From Leuctra nigra (Eukaryota; Arthropoda; Insecta; Plecoptera; Leuctridae), in NCBI GenBank assembly GCA_934045905.1, contig OW203771.1, forward strand, positions 620,001-684,000: 64,000 bases of DNA. The letters are read 5' to 3'. The notes under the pieces were generated by a model. The model did no database searches. It had not been told where the DNA came from and was given only the letters and a program-made list of their open reading frames with translations. Shown here in pieces: positions 22,108-34,100 of the stretch (the first letter of the stretch is position 1; the number at the start of each line of letters is the position of its first letter). A program made the position numbers and the translations under genes.

Positions 22108-25100
22108 GTAACAACATTTCAAACCTCCCTACAACCTGTAACAGTATTATTGTGAATGTCAAGGCAATGGCAGCGGCTAGTTGTTCGACAACTGTGCTCG
22201 ATGATGCCCACTGTTGGCTAAACACTACTAATTTAGAATCCAAGATTTGTAATAATTTCCATTATGATTAGGAACCTTACTAATCAGTTTATGATAACAC
22301 TAGTAGGTAGGTAATTTTCAATTAATATTTAATCAATTTTATCAAAATTATTCTGTCCCCCAGTGTCCCTTGGACAATTTAACCAAGGTCGGTACCCGTA
22401 CTATTATATTTTTATGCGAAGACATAACCAAAAATCCTTGAATAAATCGTAAGTAGGTACACTCCCCCAAATAACTAGGAAAACGCTCTGAGTAACGCGT
22501 TGATGAGCGAGCACGGATACGCGCAACACCTCGAACCGAAATCTTGTATGAAAATCTCCAAAAATTCCAAAAGTTTTGGTCCCAATAACCATACAAAGTT
22601 TTCAGTCGATCGATTGAACCTTAATGATTGAATAGTTCCTTGTTAATTTTTAAAAATCACAGGATCTTGTTCCAAAAATATACCTGGGACCACTCATATG
22701 ATATAAGTGTGCGTACACAATATCAGATCAATCTGTTGATTATAAGTGTCATAATTATGTGTTTGAAAGTTTCTGTTCTAACTACCTTGAAACATTGGAA
22801 CTGAGGCGTCAATGTTGCCGTGATCCACAGCAACAAGCAAAATGTCCGTAAATGTCAATAACTTTTGGATTTAAACACAGATGTGTCTGAAAATTGTCAT
22901 AAACACAGTAATGTTGGTCCCAATGACCATGCAAAGTTTTAAGTTGATCGGTCAAACGGTTCTAGTTTAAATTTCAAAATTCACAGTAAAGATGGTTTTA
23001 AATTTTAACCAATGGGAGAATTTGGCTAAAACTTTGTATGATTGGGTAAAATGTTAGTGGTAGGTAATGACTTGTCAAAATTTCAATTTGATCAAACTAA
23101 CCAATCGAAAGATATTTTTTTTAAAATTTGAACCAATCAGGGGATTTCAAAAAAATTAGGGTCTGCAACGCCCAGAAATGGTCAGTACATGTGTGCAAAA
23201 TTTCAGCTTTATCAAAGAAAAACTGTGACTTGTATATCGTCAGTTACAGAAAAAAAACACACAAAAAAAACAGAGGTCCGTGCCAAAAGAGCCAAAAGGA
23301 GACGCTCGCTTCGCTCGCTCAATAAACGGTACTCGAAAGAAAATAAATTGACTGATTAAGGTTTGATGGCATCATCCCATGAAGTCAGTGCTAACACATT
23401 ATCTAACTCTTTTAGGTGAGCTCTGATTTCATTGATAATAACAAGGATTGATTGTCAAGGAACCGGCCCAGCAGCCAATACTTTTTGTACCAAGTACCGT
23501 TTATTATTTGGGGGAGTGTACATGCCCTAAACATGATGAAGATAACCCTAAATTTGAGTTCTTAAACTACTCACAGAGGAAACTGAACAAATTTGAAATT
23601 GTTCTACTGTGCTCGCACCAGTCTCCCTTTAAAAATAGACACAAAAATATTTGAATTTGAAAGATTTCTCATAAATAGTAGGACCTTAGAGGTAGTATTA
23701 TTTGCAGATCCCTCCTTAACATGACTGTGTGTAGAAGTGTCACGTGACAGTGTGTATTCTAACGTGACTGTGTGTAGTCTAACGTGACTGTGTGTATTCT
23801 AACGTGACTGTGTGTATTCTAACGTGACTGTGTGTATTCTAACGTGACTGTGTGTATTCTAACGTGACTGTGTGTATTCTAACGTGACTGGGTGTATTCT
23901 AACGTGACTGTGTGTAGTCTAACGTGACTGTGTGTATTCTAACGTGACTGTGTGTAGTCTAACGTGACTGTGTGTATTCTAACGTGACTGTGTGTAGTCT
24001 AACGTGACTGTGTATTCTAACGTGACTGTGTGTATTCTAACGTGACTGTGTCTATTCTAACGTGACTGTGTGTATTCTAACGTGACTGTGTGTATTCTAA
24101 CGTGACTGTGTGTTTCAGACGATCCTGTCGAGACAACTCGGGCAACACCCGCTGATCGTGCTGAAGGACATGCAGTTCAACGTGCTCAAGTCTCTCATAG
24201 AGTTCATGTACTGCGGAGAGACGAGCGTAACGGAGGAGAACCTTCCGGCTCTTCTGCAGGCCGCCAAGTTCTTCCAGGTAACATTCAACATCGTAGCTTC
24301 AAAGCTAATACCCTGCCAGGGACAGTTCAACGTGCTGAAGTTGCTCATAGAGTTCATGTACTGCGGAGAGACGAGCGTAACGGAGGAGAACCTTCCGGCT
24401 CTTCTGCAGGCCGCCAAGTTCTTCCAGGTAACATTCAACATCGTAGCTTCAAAGCTAATACCCTGCCAGGGACAGTTCAACGTGCTGAAGTTGCTCATAG
24501 AGTTCATGTACTGCGGGGAGACGAGCGTAACGGAGGAGAACCTTCCGGCTCTTCTGCAGGCCGCCAAGTTCTTCCAGGTAACATTCAACATCGTAGCTTC
24601 AAAGCTAATACCCTGCCAGGGACAGTTCAACGTGCTGAAGTTGCTCATAGAGTTCATGTACTGCGGGGAGACGAGCGTAACGGAGGAGAACCTTCCGGCT
24701 CTTCTGCAGACCGCCAAGTTCTTCCAGGTAACATTCAACATCGTAGCTTCAAAGCTAATACCCTGCCAGGGACAGTTCAACGTGCTGAAGTTGCTCATAG
24801 AGTTCATGTACTGCGGAGAGACGAGCGTAACGGAGGAGAACCTTCCGGCTCTTCTGCAGGCCGCCAAGTTCTTCCAGGTAACATTCAACATCGTAGCTTC
24901 AAAGCTAATACCCTGCCAGGGACAGTTCAACGTGCTGAAGTTGCTCATAGAGTTCATGTACTGCGGGGAGACGAGCGTAACGGAGGAGAACCTTCCGGCT
25001 CTTCTGCAGGCCGCCAAGTTCTTCCAGGTAACATTCAACATCGTAGCTTCAAAGCTAATACCCTGCCAGGGACAGTTCAACGTGCTGAAGTTGCTCATAG

Positions 25101-28100
25101 AGTTCATGTACTGCGGAGAGACGAGCGTAACGGAGGAGAACCTTCCGGCTCTTCTGCAGGCCGCCAAGTTCTTCCAGGTAACATTCAACATCGTAGCTTC
25201 AAAGCTAATACCCTGCCAGGGACAGTTCAACGTGCTGAAGTTGCTCATAGAGTTCATGTACTGCGGGGAGACGAGCGTAACGGAGGAGAACCTTCCGGCT
25301 CTTCTGCAGGCCGCCAAGTTCTTCCAGGTAACTTTCAACATCGTAGCTTCAAAGCTAATACCCTGCCAGGGACAGTTCAACGTGCTGAAGTTGCTCATAG
25401 AGTTCATGTACTGCGGAGAGACGAGCGTAACGGAGGAGAACCTTCCGGCTCTTCTGCAGGCCGCCAAGTTCTTCCAGGTAACATTCAACATTGTAGCTTC
25501 AAGGATGGCCCCAGAAAAGGTGTTAAATTCTGTTGGAAGTATATTCTGAACAAGTTGAATTTGGAATAATAGCCTGAGTTGTAGAATTAAGATGTTTATG
25601 TAATGAAATTCACAATTCTACAGGATTGAATGAACTGAACAATATTTAAAATAATAGGTAATCTGTCATTAAAAGATAATTATTATGCAGTTTGAATTTG
25701 GTGTGATTTTTTAAATGACATAGGTTAGGTAGGTAGGTAGGTGGAGTAGGTACCCTACCTACTTTCAAATTCTTCAAACTGTTTTCTTTATTAGATTAGA
25801 TTTTTCTTCACACTTAATTAGTACCTACAGAATTTTAATAAATCAGCAAGTAAAACACATTTCAAGCTTAGTTGTCTAAATAATGCCACACACTTGACCT
25901 ATTGTATGGGTGACTCAAATTGAATTGACTATTATTATTCGTAGATTTAACACTTGTAGGTCGGACTAGATCTTGTATCGTACTACTTCAGTGTGTGGCA
26001 TTATTTAGTAGAGTGAAGGAAGTCAAGTGAAGTAGAGTGAGTGACAGAGCAATAGCCAAAATAGACAAGGAAAATAGGAATTCCAAACAGAAAATAGGTA
26101 GGTAGTTTTTTTGCTGGCTGGAAATTCTGTAACGATTGTACTGTACCTAGTAGCTTCAAGGGCATGAATGATGATAATTTTCCTGTTATTTTCTGCTTTT
26201 CCCAAACTTTCTAAAATTTTTCTGGCATATCAACAGTCACATTTACTTTTTAGATTTTGATGGTCCACATTTAAGACGGCTGCTAGTAGTAGGCGTGACC
26301 TTGAAGAGTTTTTAAATCAATTGTCAGTATCTTTTACCAATGTATTGCTTTGAAATTTTTAAGCTTTGTACCGGTCTTCAGAACTGTTCAATGATAGTTA
26401 TTTCATAGTTTTCAATGGGTTATTTATTTTTATTTTGACATCCTACAGAAGTTTAGTGCCTGAAAAATATTGCACTAAGCATCTTTGACAAAGTAAAACT
26501 AGGTAATTACTAATTAGTAATAACCCAATCCAAACTACAATATAACTTTCTTTCAACAATTCTGAAGACTGAACGTAGGTTTTTCATAAAAAATTACATA
26601 GGTAATATTGACAATTGATTTAAAACTCTTCAAGGTCACACTAACTTCTCAGCCGTCTTAATGTATGATGTCACAGAATGGTCATAAAATGGTAACAAAT
26701 GGCTGCTAGTAATTGAAGTCTATCTCGTCTGTTTTCTCTCAGGTGCGAGGTTTGTCGTCGATGACCAAGGAGGCCCTGGGTCTGACATCGGAAGCCACGC
26801 CGCCGAGCCTGTCCATACAAGGTACACTCACCCTACTGGCATCTGTCCCTCAGAGCAGCGGTCGCCAACCGGTGGTCCGCGAGAAAATCTTAGTGGTCCG
26901 CAGAGAAATTTGGAAGTTTACTTTAAAGTTTCCATACAATTTATTTAATTTAGAAAAATTTAAATCCAATACTAAATGTACTGAATTCGGAAATGTTTCA
27001 ATACGTAAATGTGCCTTTTAAAAGTATATACATCTTCACTAGCACTACTAGAATGAAATCAGTTTCCAAATATTTTTCCAAAACCTAAGAGTCATTTTCA
27101 ACGCTTTTTCTCGAAATAAAAGTTGGCTGAAAACGCGTAGAAACGCGCCAAATGACTTCCTGAAAACAAAATTTTTCCGGGGCCCCGGAATTTTGCCCCG
27201 GACCCGCTTGGTACTGGAGGGCCCTCCCCCCAGACCCCCCATTGTCTCCCTCACCAATCGTATTTCCCGGCATTCGTATTTTACGCACCTGAGTAGTCCG
27301 CGAGATATAAAATTGTCATATAAGTGGTCCGCGAGGTTCAAAAGGTTGGCGACCGCTGCCTCAGAGGTAGAAGGCCCCATGTCCATTGCACACGCTTGGA
27401 GTGATAATCAAGTGCCTTTGACTGATGTCCACAAGTACAGTTATATTGAAGTATTCTCTTACACAATGACTCATGTCACCATTACAAATATGATTGGATG
27501 AAGACAGAATAACTGGTTATAATCATGGGAATGGACTCCCGGTCTTCTACCTCTGAGGTTACAGAAACTGCAAAGATGACAAACACTTATTTTTCATTAT
27601 TCTGCTAATTATTTGGGCATCAATACATATTTAATTTTTTATAAATTAGTGATGACTGATGACTGATGAAAATGTATTTTCTGTAAGGACGCTGTACACC
27701 TGCGTCAGAATAATTGACAATAAACTGCCAAATTAGAGCTTGAATTACCATCAATATTTGTTGAATGGTGAAATTAAACGGTGTTACCTAGCTGGTTCTT
27801 GTAATCAAACCCTCCAAACCCAAAAGCTCGAAATCTGCATTTACCTCTGTATATTCTTCTGATAATCAAGTTTTGAAAAAGACTTCAAATTTTGAAAGCA
27901 ATTTATGTGCCCCTGGAAACTTACCGTGTGAATCCACCTTAAGATTGCCATATCTCAGTAGCACCGTGTTACTGTAGCACCACTTTTGTTTCAAAAGTTT
28001 TAGCCATAAGACTTAACATTGCCGCCATGGCAACTATCCGATCGTGCTACAGTAACACGATACTACTGAAATATAGCGATATTAGGTAAGGGTCCTGAGA

Positions 28101-31100
28101 TGTTAGTTTATGATATGAGATCATATTAACTATTTGAATTTTTTTTATTTTTTCAGCTCAATAATTATTATTGACTAATTCAGTCAATAATTGTAAAACA
28201 CTTATATTTACCTGATAATAGGTCTGTTCGTTTTGCTTACTGCAGTTGCAGTAGCAGCAGCTTACAGTAGGCCCTGGTAACTCTTGCAGTAGCTTGCTGT
28301 ACCTACACAAAACGAACGCATTTGCAGCAGGATGGCAGGCTGGCCTTTTCCTATTGGTTGGGAGGTTTGTGAATTTGGCGGGAAGAATGTAAAAATAAGT
28401 GAGGTTATGTTCTGCATTTATAGAATTCTTGTCTAATCCCAATGCATTTTTATATAAATATGTATCATTTCATAACATATAACTAAACTAAACTCTGAAA
28501 CAAATACTCATTTCCCTCCTCAGGCGTTTTTTCACTATCCATCCATAAGAAACACATTTTACATTTCAAACATGGGCCATTTTGCCGCCTACTGCAAAGT
28601 TACTGCATTTACATCACCTCCCTACCCAGCTGTAAGAGCAGTCACTGCGCAGCTACTGTCAGTGTCAAATCGAACACAATCGCAGTGACGGAACAGCAAG
28701 TTTGATGCAAAACGAACGGATTTGCAGTGAGCAGTAAAGTGCAGTAAGCAAAACGAACAGACCTATTGTATAGTGTTGTTAATGAGTTGTTGCTCTAGGC
28801 CAGCCGAACCCGCCGGGCCGGCAGACGACCAAGCGCGTGAACATCCAGTCCATGAAGAGCGCCAACGCGACGGAACACAGGGGCGTGGGTTTCCGCACCG
28901 TCGCCAAAACCATCCCCAGCAAGATGCGCACCGCAAACACAGTACGTAGTTCAACACTTTGCAGCATTTGTAGGGACAGAGAGTACGTACTTACTCTCCT
29001 GAGGTGCGAAATCGACTCAAAGTTTCATTTTCATTTTATGATTGTTTTGCAAACTGACAACAAACTTGTGCCCAATTGCTGGACAACTGTGTAGATATAC
29101 ATTATACAACATTCAGAAATCAGAAGTACCTATTAGAATTAGAATATCAAGCTGAAAATGTATAATCACAATGGTAAAAATATAATTTTCTTTTACAATA
29201 GTCATTCACAATTCCGAACATTCAAAAACAAAAAAATTAAATGATAACTAAAGTTTTGTCTGACAGTTGAGTTTAAAAGCAGAAATTTAAAGTCCTTCTT
29301 CCAGTGATTCTACATATTGGTGGAAATGTCCCAAAGAATGATTCATTCATTCATGATAAGAATTGTTTTTGGGACTTGACAATTTCGTGAAACATTTTTA
29401 ATTAGGTACTATTTCAACTATAGGTAGGTACCTACACTTCTTATATATTTTTTTCTGTAAAAATGTTAAATTGTATTACAGTAAACCCTCATTATTTCGA
29501 ACTTCAATAATTCGAATTTAGGGGTAAATTCGAACTAGGTGGATGGGCCCAGTGTTCAGTATAGGCTTTACAATGTTAAATCATTTTGATAAATCGAATT
29601 TTAGGTTATTTCGAAATTCGAACTGAATTTTGGTCCCAGCCCATGTTATTACTTGCATACAGTTGTTTTAATTCGAACTTTGCAAAAGGATTGATACAAT
29701 AATTGTGAACAAACTTCGAAAAATCAAACACAAACTATACACTTCCAATGTTTCCAATGGCGTCACGCCACAAAGAGAGTAGTCAAACTGCTTTCTGTAG
29801 TGGTGGGGTGGGGGAAGTGTAGGTCTAGTCTCTTTAGTATACAGGTTTGCAGCCCTGGAACACTTTAGGCGGGAATATTCAAACTTCATTAAAGTTTTTG
29901 AAAGCATTTGGCCGCGTATATAGTGGGAGTTAGCTTTTGAAGGCAAAAAATAATGAAACAATTTCGCGTTATAATCGGATCAAGAAAATATGTACTATTT
30001 AAAAAAAAAAAAAAATTTTTAGCATATTTCGAACTTTTTTAATTTGAACTGGGATTTTTCGGGTCCTATTGAATTCGAATTAACGAGGGTTTACTGTATT
30101 TTGGTCTAAAGTTTACATTTGAGGTGTCACCTGAGACCTGACCTAGGGAACTGAGTTAAAAACTGAAACGTGCAATTTTGTCCGACCAACTTGACTCAAA
30201 TCTGTAATTATTTGTGTAAAATTCCATTCGTAACAATAACAAATAAAATGTATGACTTTTGCAATCTATACTACTACATTGTCTTAGAGGAAAACTAATG
30301 GAATTCCAATGATTGATAATTTCCATGAAACTTTCAGACCGACAACGCGCAGCTGCTCCTGGCGCTCTCCGACTCCGCCACTCGAGGCGCCACCGCGTCC
30401 ACCTCGCGCCCCTTGCCGCCGCCCCGAGTGGGCGCAGGCCGAGGGGTGCCCGCGCCCAAGACGCCCGCGCCGCAGACCAAGCCGACGTACAACAGGAGCT
30501 ACAAGAAGAGCCCAGTGCAGCCGGCGCCCACGCCTCAGCCACCAATCAGGTCAGTACCTAGCTCTCAATTCAAACATTTGATTTATTATTATATAATGTT
30601 TTTTCAAGATGAAATCTTGTCTGGAAATTGGGATTTAAATTTTAATATTCAAGGTATTTTAGGAATCATTAAATTTGTCATAACTAGTGTTGGGACTTGA
30701 AAACTTTCAAAGTGAAAATTTTCATGAAAATACTCATTTACAGAGGATCTTTCAGCAAATTTTCAATTGTTTTATTTTGTAAAGTATTAATGGAGGTGTG
30801 TTACATTATTATGCGTGATAGAAATGCGTTTAAAAATGTCGGTGCACCTACCAGAAAAAAAAAATTATCTTCCTCAGTATTAGGGCTGTGCGAGTTTGGA
30901 TTTTTCGAATTCGAGCGAGATCGAGATTTAAAAAGAAAAATCAGGCGAGATCAACGAGATTTTTTTATCCTTGAGATCGAGAATATTCGAGCGAGATTGT
31001 TTATTTTTAACCTTAGGGTGGAAGATTTTTTGCGTGTGTTTTTGTATCCCCATTAACGAAGTATTTCCACACAACAGTAACATTGTCAACTCAATCCGAT

Positions 31101-34100
31101 GTTGGATCACGGTTGTCACTATATTTTATTTTTTTTTTGTCTGGGGCTTAACGTCGCACTGTTCTGCAGCGAGGCTAATGGCGACGGATGAATGATTATG
31201 ATGATGATTGGGAGATGATGGTGAAGAGTAGGTAAGGATGGAAGGTGGGAAGGAGGCAGTCGTGGCCTATTAGTAGGGTACCTTCCCAGCATTTGCCTGA
31301 AGACTGAGGGAAAACCACGAAAAAACCCCATTCAGGAAGGACGGCCGCGGGAATCGAACCCGGGCCTCCGGAATACAAGCTGAGAGCGTTAACCACTCAC
31401 CCAACCTGTTCCGTGTTGTCACTATAGATTTCCATTTCGTCAGATCGGAAAATCCAAAGAAAACTAGAAGAAACTAATGAAACAACACTTCTAAATATGA
31501 CGCTGCAATGGCGGCGACAACTGTGCGCATTCAGAAACCAGTTCAGTGCTCACTGCGCAGAAGGTAGAGCGCCGAGCGGTGCCGAGCGACCGCCTTCTAG
31601 CGCTTGCGCGTGACGATCACGGTGGCTCAGTCGATACACTCGAGACTCGAAAATTCGAGAGGGAAATTTAAACATTCGATCGAGCTCGAGATGGCCCTCA
31701 ATCTCGATCTTGTCTCGAAATTTCGAGACTTGCACAGCCCTACTCAGTATTCAGAACATTGAAAATTTTCATGAAAAATTTCATGAAAAATCCCAAGACT
31801 AGTCATAACTATCATAAATCTTTATTAGGGCTGTGCGGGTACCCGAAATTTTGGGTTCGGACGGGTAGGTAGTTGAAACCCGACTCGAAAACAAAATATA
31901 AAACTCAAAAAAGGGTTTTTTCGGATAGTTTGAAATTGCCGCCAAAAGTCTCCAGAACGTAGTTGCGCTTTTTCCCGCTAGGTTGCACTAGTCCGCGGTT
32001 GCGCTAAGCGCCTGCGCCGTGAAGTCGGTCGTCCGCCATTTTGGAATTGACGAGATGAAAACACTGATGATGAAAATATGTGCGTCGTCCAATTTACAGT
32101 TTGTTGTTGAGTTTCTAAATTATGTAAAAGTGCCAAGTGCAATGAATATTTTTGTTATGGATAGTGATGAGCAGGGCGAGGTAGTTGACAATGATTTTTT
32201 GCGACGTAACGTACCTAATAGTCCAAGACCAGGTACAAGCAACGGACGGTGCCAATCGGTTTGTTGTGGATAGGGATGAGGAAGGCGAGGTATTTGACAA
32301 TGATTTGTTGCGACGTAATAGTCCAAGACCAGGTACAAATGGTACAAGCAACGGTACCAACAACAGTAGGAAGGCTTCTTCATCATTTGTTCATGGTAAA
32401 TCAAACTAAATACTACCCTAGAGAGTTAACAATGATTTTTTTTAAATAAAAAAATACCCGAAATTACCCGATCGATACCCGACGTATTTTTACTACCCGA
32501 CTCGAACCCGACCCGACCTCCAAAAATGCTACCCGCACAGCCCTAATCTTTATACACTGTAAATTTTCAAACTATAGAATAGAATGTCAACATAATATGG
32601 GTAGTACTCGTTTAAATACGCCAAATGGGTTGAGGAGTTGAGGGGATTCTCTCAATAGTAATGTGCAGGTGAAGCCGTGCTTTATCTCAACTTATTAGGA
32701 AACATATCCAATACATCCTGTAGTATTAAATTTCTCACATTCTGAAAAAATAGTAGATTTTTTGATCCCTGTCCTGTGTACATGTAAAAATGTTATATAA
32801 TAAAATACCGGGTGGCGCAAAAAAAAAACCCTGATTGAGAGGTCACTGTATCATCGACACTATTATAGATAGGATTCTGAAATTTGTACACATATTAGAA
32901 AACATACCAAAATTTAATATGTGCAAGTTTCAAAAACATTACTAATGTGGGAAAAAAGTTACAGCTGTTCAAATTTGGTTGTCAAAAAATTGATTATACA
33001 GAGCTCAAATAGCGCTCGTCGAGAAAACTTCCAATGCCCGGGAGCGTATTTCCGAATTGCACCCGATTTCAGCACCGATGCTATATATGTCTATTAAGCC
33101 CCTCCCCCAAGAGGCGTGCGCAATACGGCAGGCCGAGCGAGAACAGTTCTGCATACGCGGATATGGCGGTCGCACGCAGTTTTTTCGGTTTTGATCAACA
33201 TGCAGTGATTGTAAATTGTAACTTAATATCAGAAGAAAAATATAAGTGTGTTGTTAGACCAAGATTCGAAGGTGAAAACTACAGTAAAGAGTGTAATGAA
33301 TGGGCGAAGTTGTTTGGAATTGCGTAGAAAACGGACTGGTGTGTGCGGAAATCTTGGCGAAGTCTTATCAAATTTGATTATAATAAAAGTTTCGTGCTGA
33401 AATAATTGTGATTTTTGCTGAAGACTCTTATTTTGTATTTTGTTGAGATTGTGAAACTGTAATTTTTTGTCTTTGTTCTTCAGTAATTTGCCAGACATAA
33501 AACAACTATTGCTGACTAATTAGTCTCCTTACTAAACTTTGACTTTCTGCAGTAAACCAACGATATATATCCGAAACTCAATTACAACAGTGACATTTCA
33601 GGTTTTGAAATCTTCTACCATCGAGCCGTTTTGTGTGATGTTTTTTTATTTTGAGATTTGCGAATTTATAGAAGTTACTAAGATGTTCCACTTTAAATTA
33701 AGTCACAATTTTTTTTTATAAATTTTGAAATACCTACCTGTCTATGCATTTCTTTTATAATAATGTGAGTTTAATTAATATCAAGAACATGATGTAACTA
33801 ATCTTCTTATTAGATTAATTAAGTAATTATATCAACAAAATAAGTATACCTAATGTGCCACCTGCTTGCGAATTATTTCATGGTGATATGCTTTTTAAGA
33901 TTTAGAAACTATTAGGAAAAAGACCTAAAGTACGAATCAACTAATCGTGATACCCAGGTATATTCGCAAATATCTGCGTCTCGACCTATCCCGACCCTTC
34001 CCGAGCACGGGCTTCTATTCAAGCGCTCGATTGCCAAGAATGAGCTGTCAATCCGTCCATTCATGCGCTTCATTAGACAATATGGATTCTTAAGATGTTT

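Noticed and set aside
23716..24118. Regular short repeats that could suggest a CRISPR-like array
   Set aside because: Units are directly contiguous with no unique spacers, and the context is an animal intron. It is a minisatellite.
24115..25491. 458-residue open frame on the minus strand across the exon array
   Set aside because: It is the antisense shadow of the nine 150-bp units. A period divisible by three keeps any stop-free frame open. It has no promoter, poly(A) or family resemblance.
30156..30545. 129-residue Ala/Arg-rich minus-strand frame
   Set aside because: Antisense of GC-rich BTB exon 5; no gene context.
31338..31414. Possible tRNA gene on the minus strand
   Set aside because: A and B boxes are present but the cloverleaf is not, and the sequence is the head of a SINE with a 12-bp duplication.
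33034..33327. 97-residue frame beginning MPGSVFPNCTRF
   Set aside because: It starts in the host foldback element and crosses the border of the nested transposon, so it is not an inherited gene. I found no domain in it.
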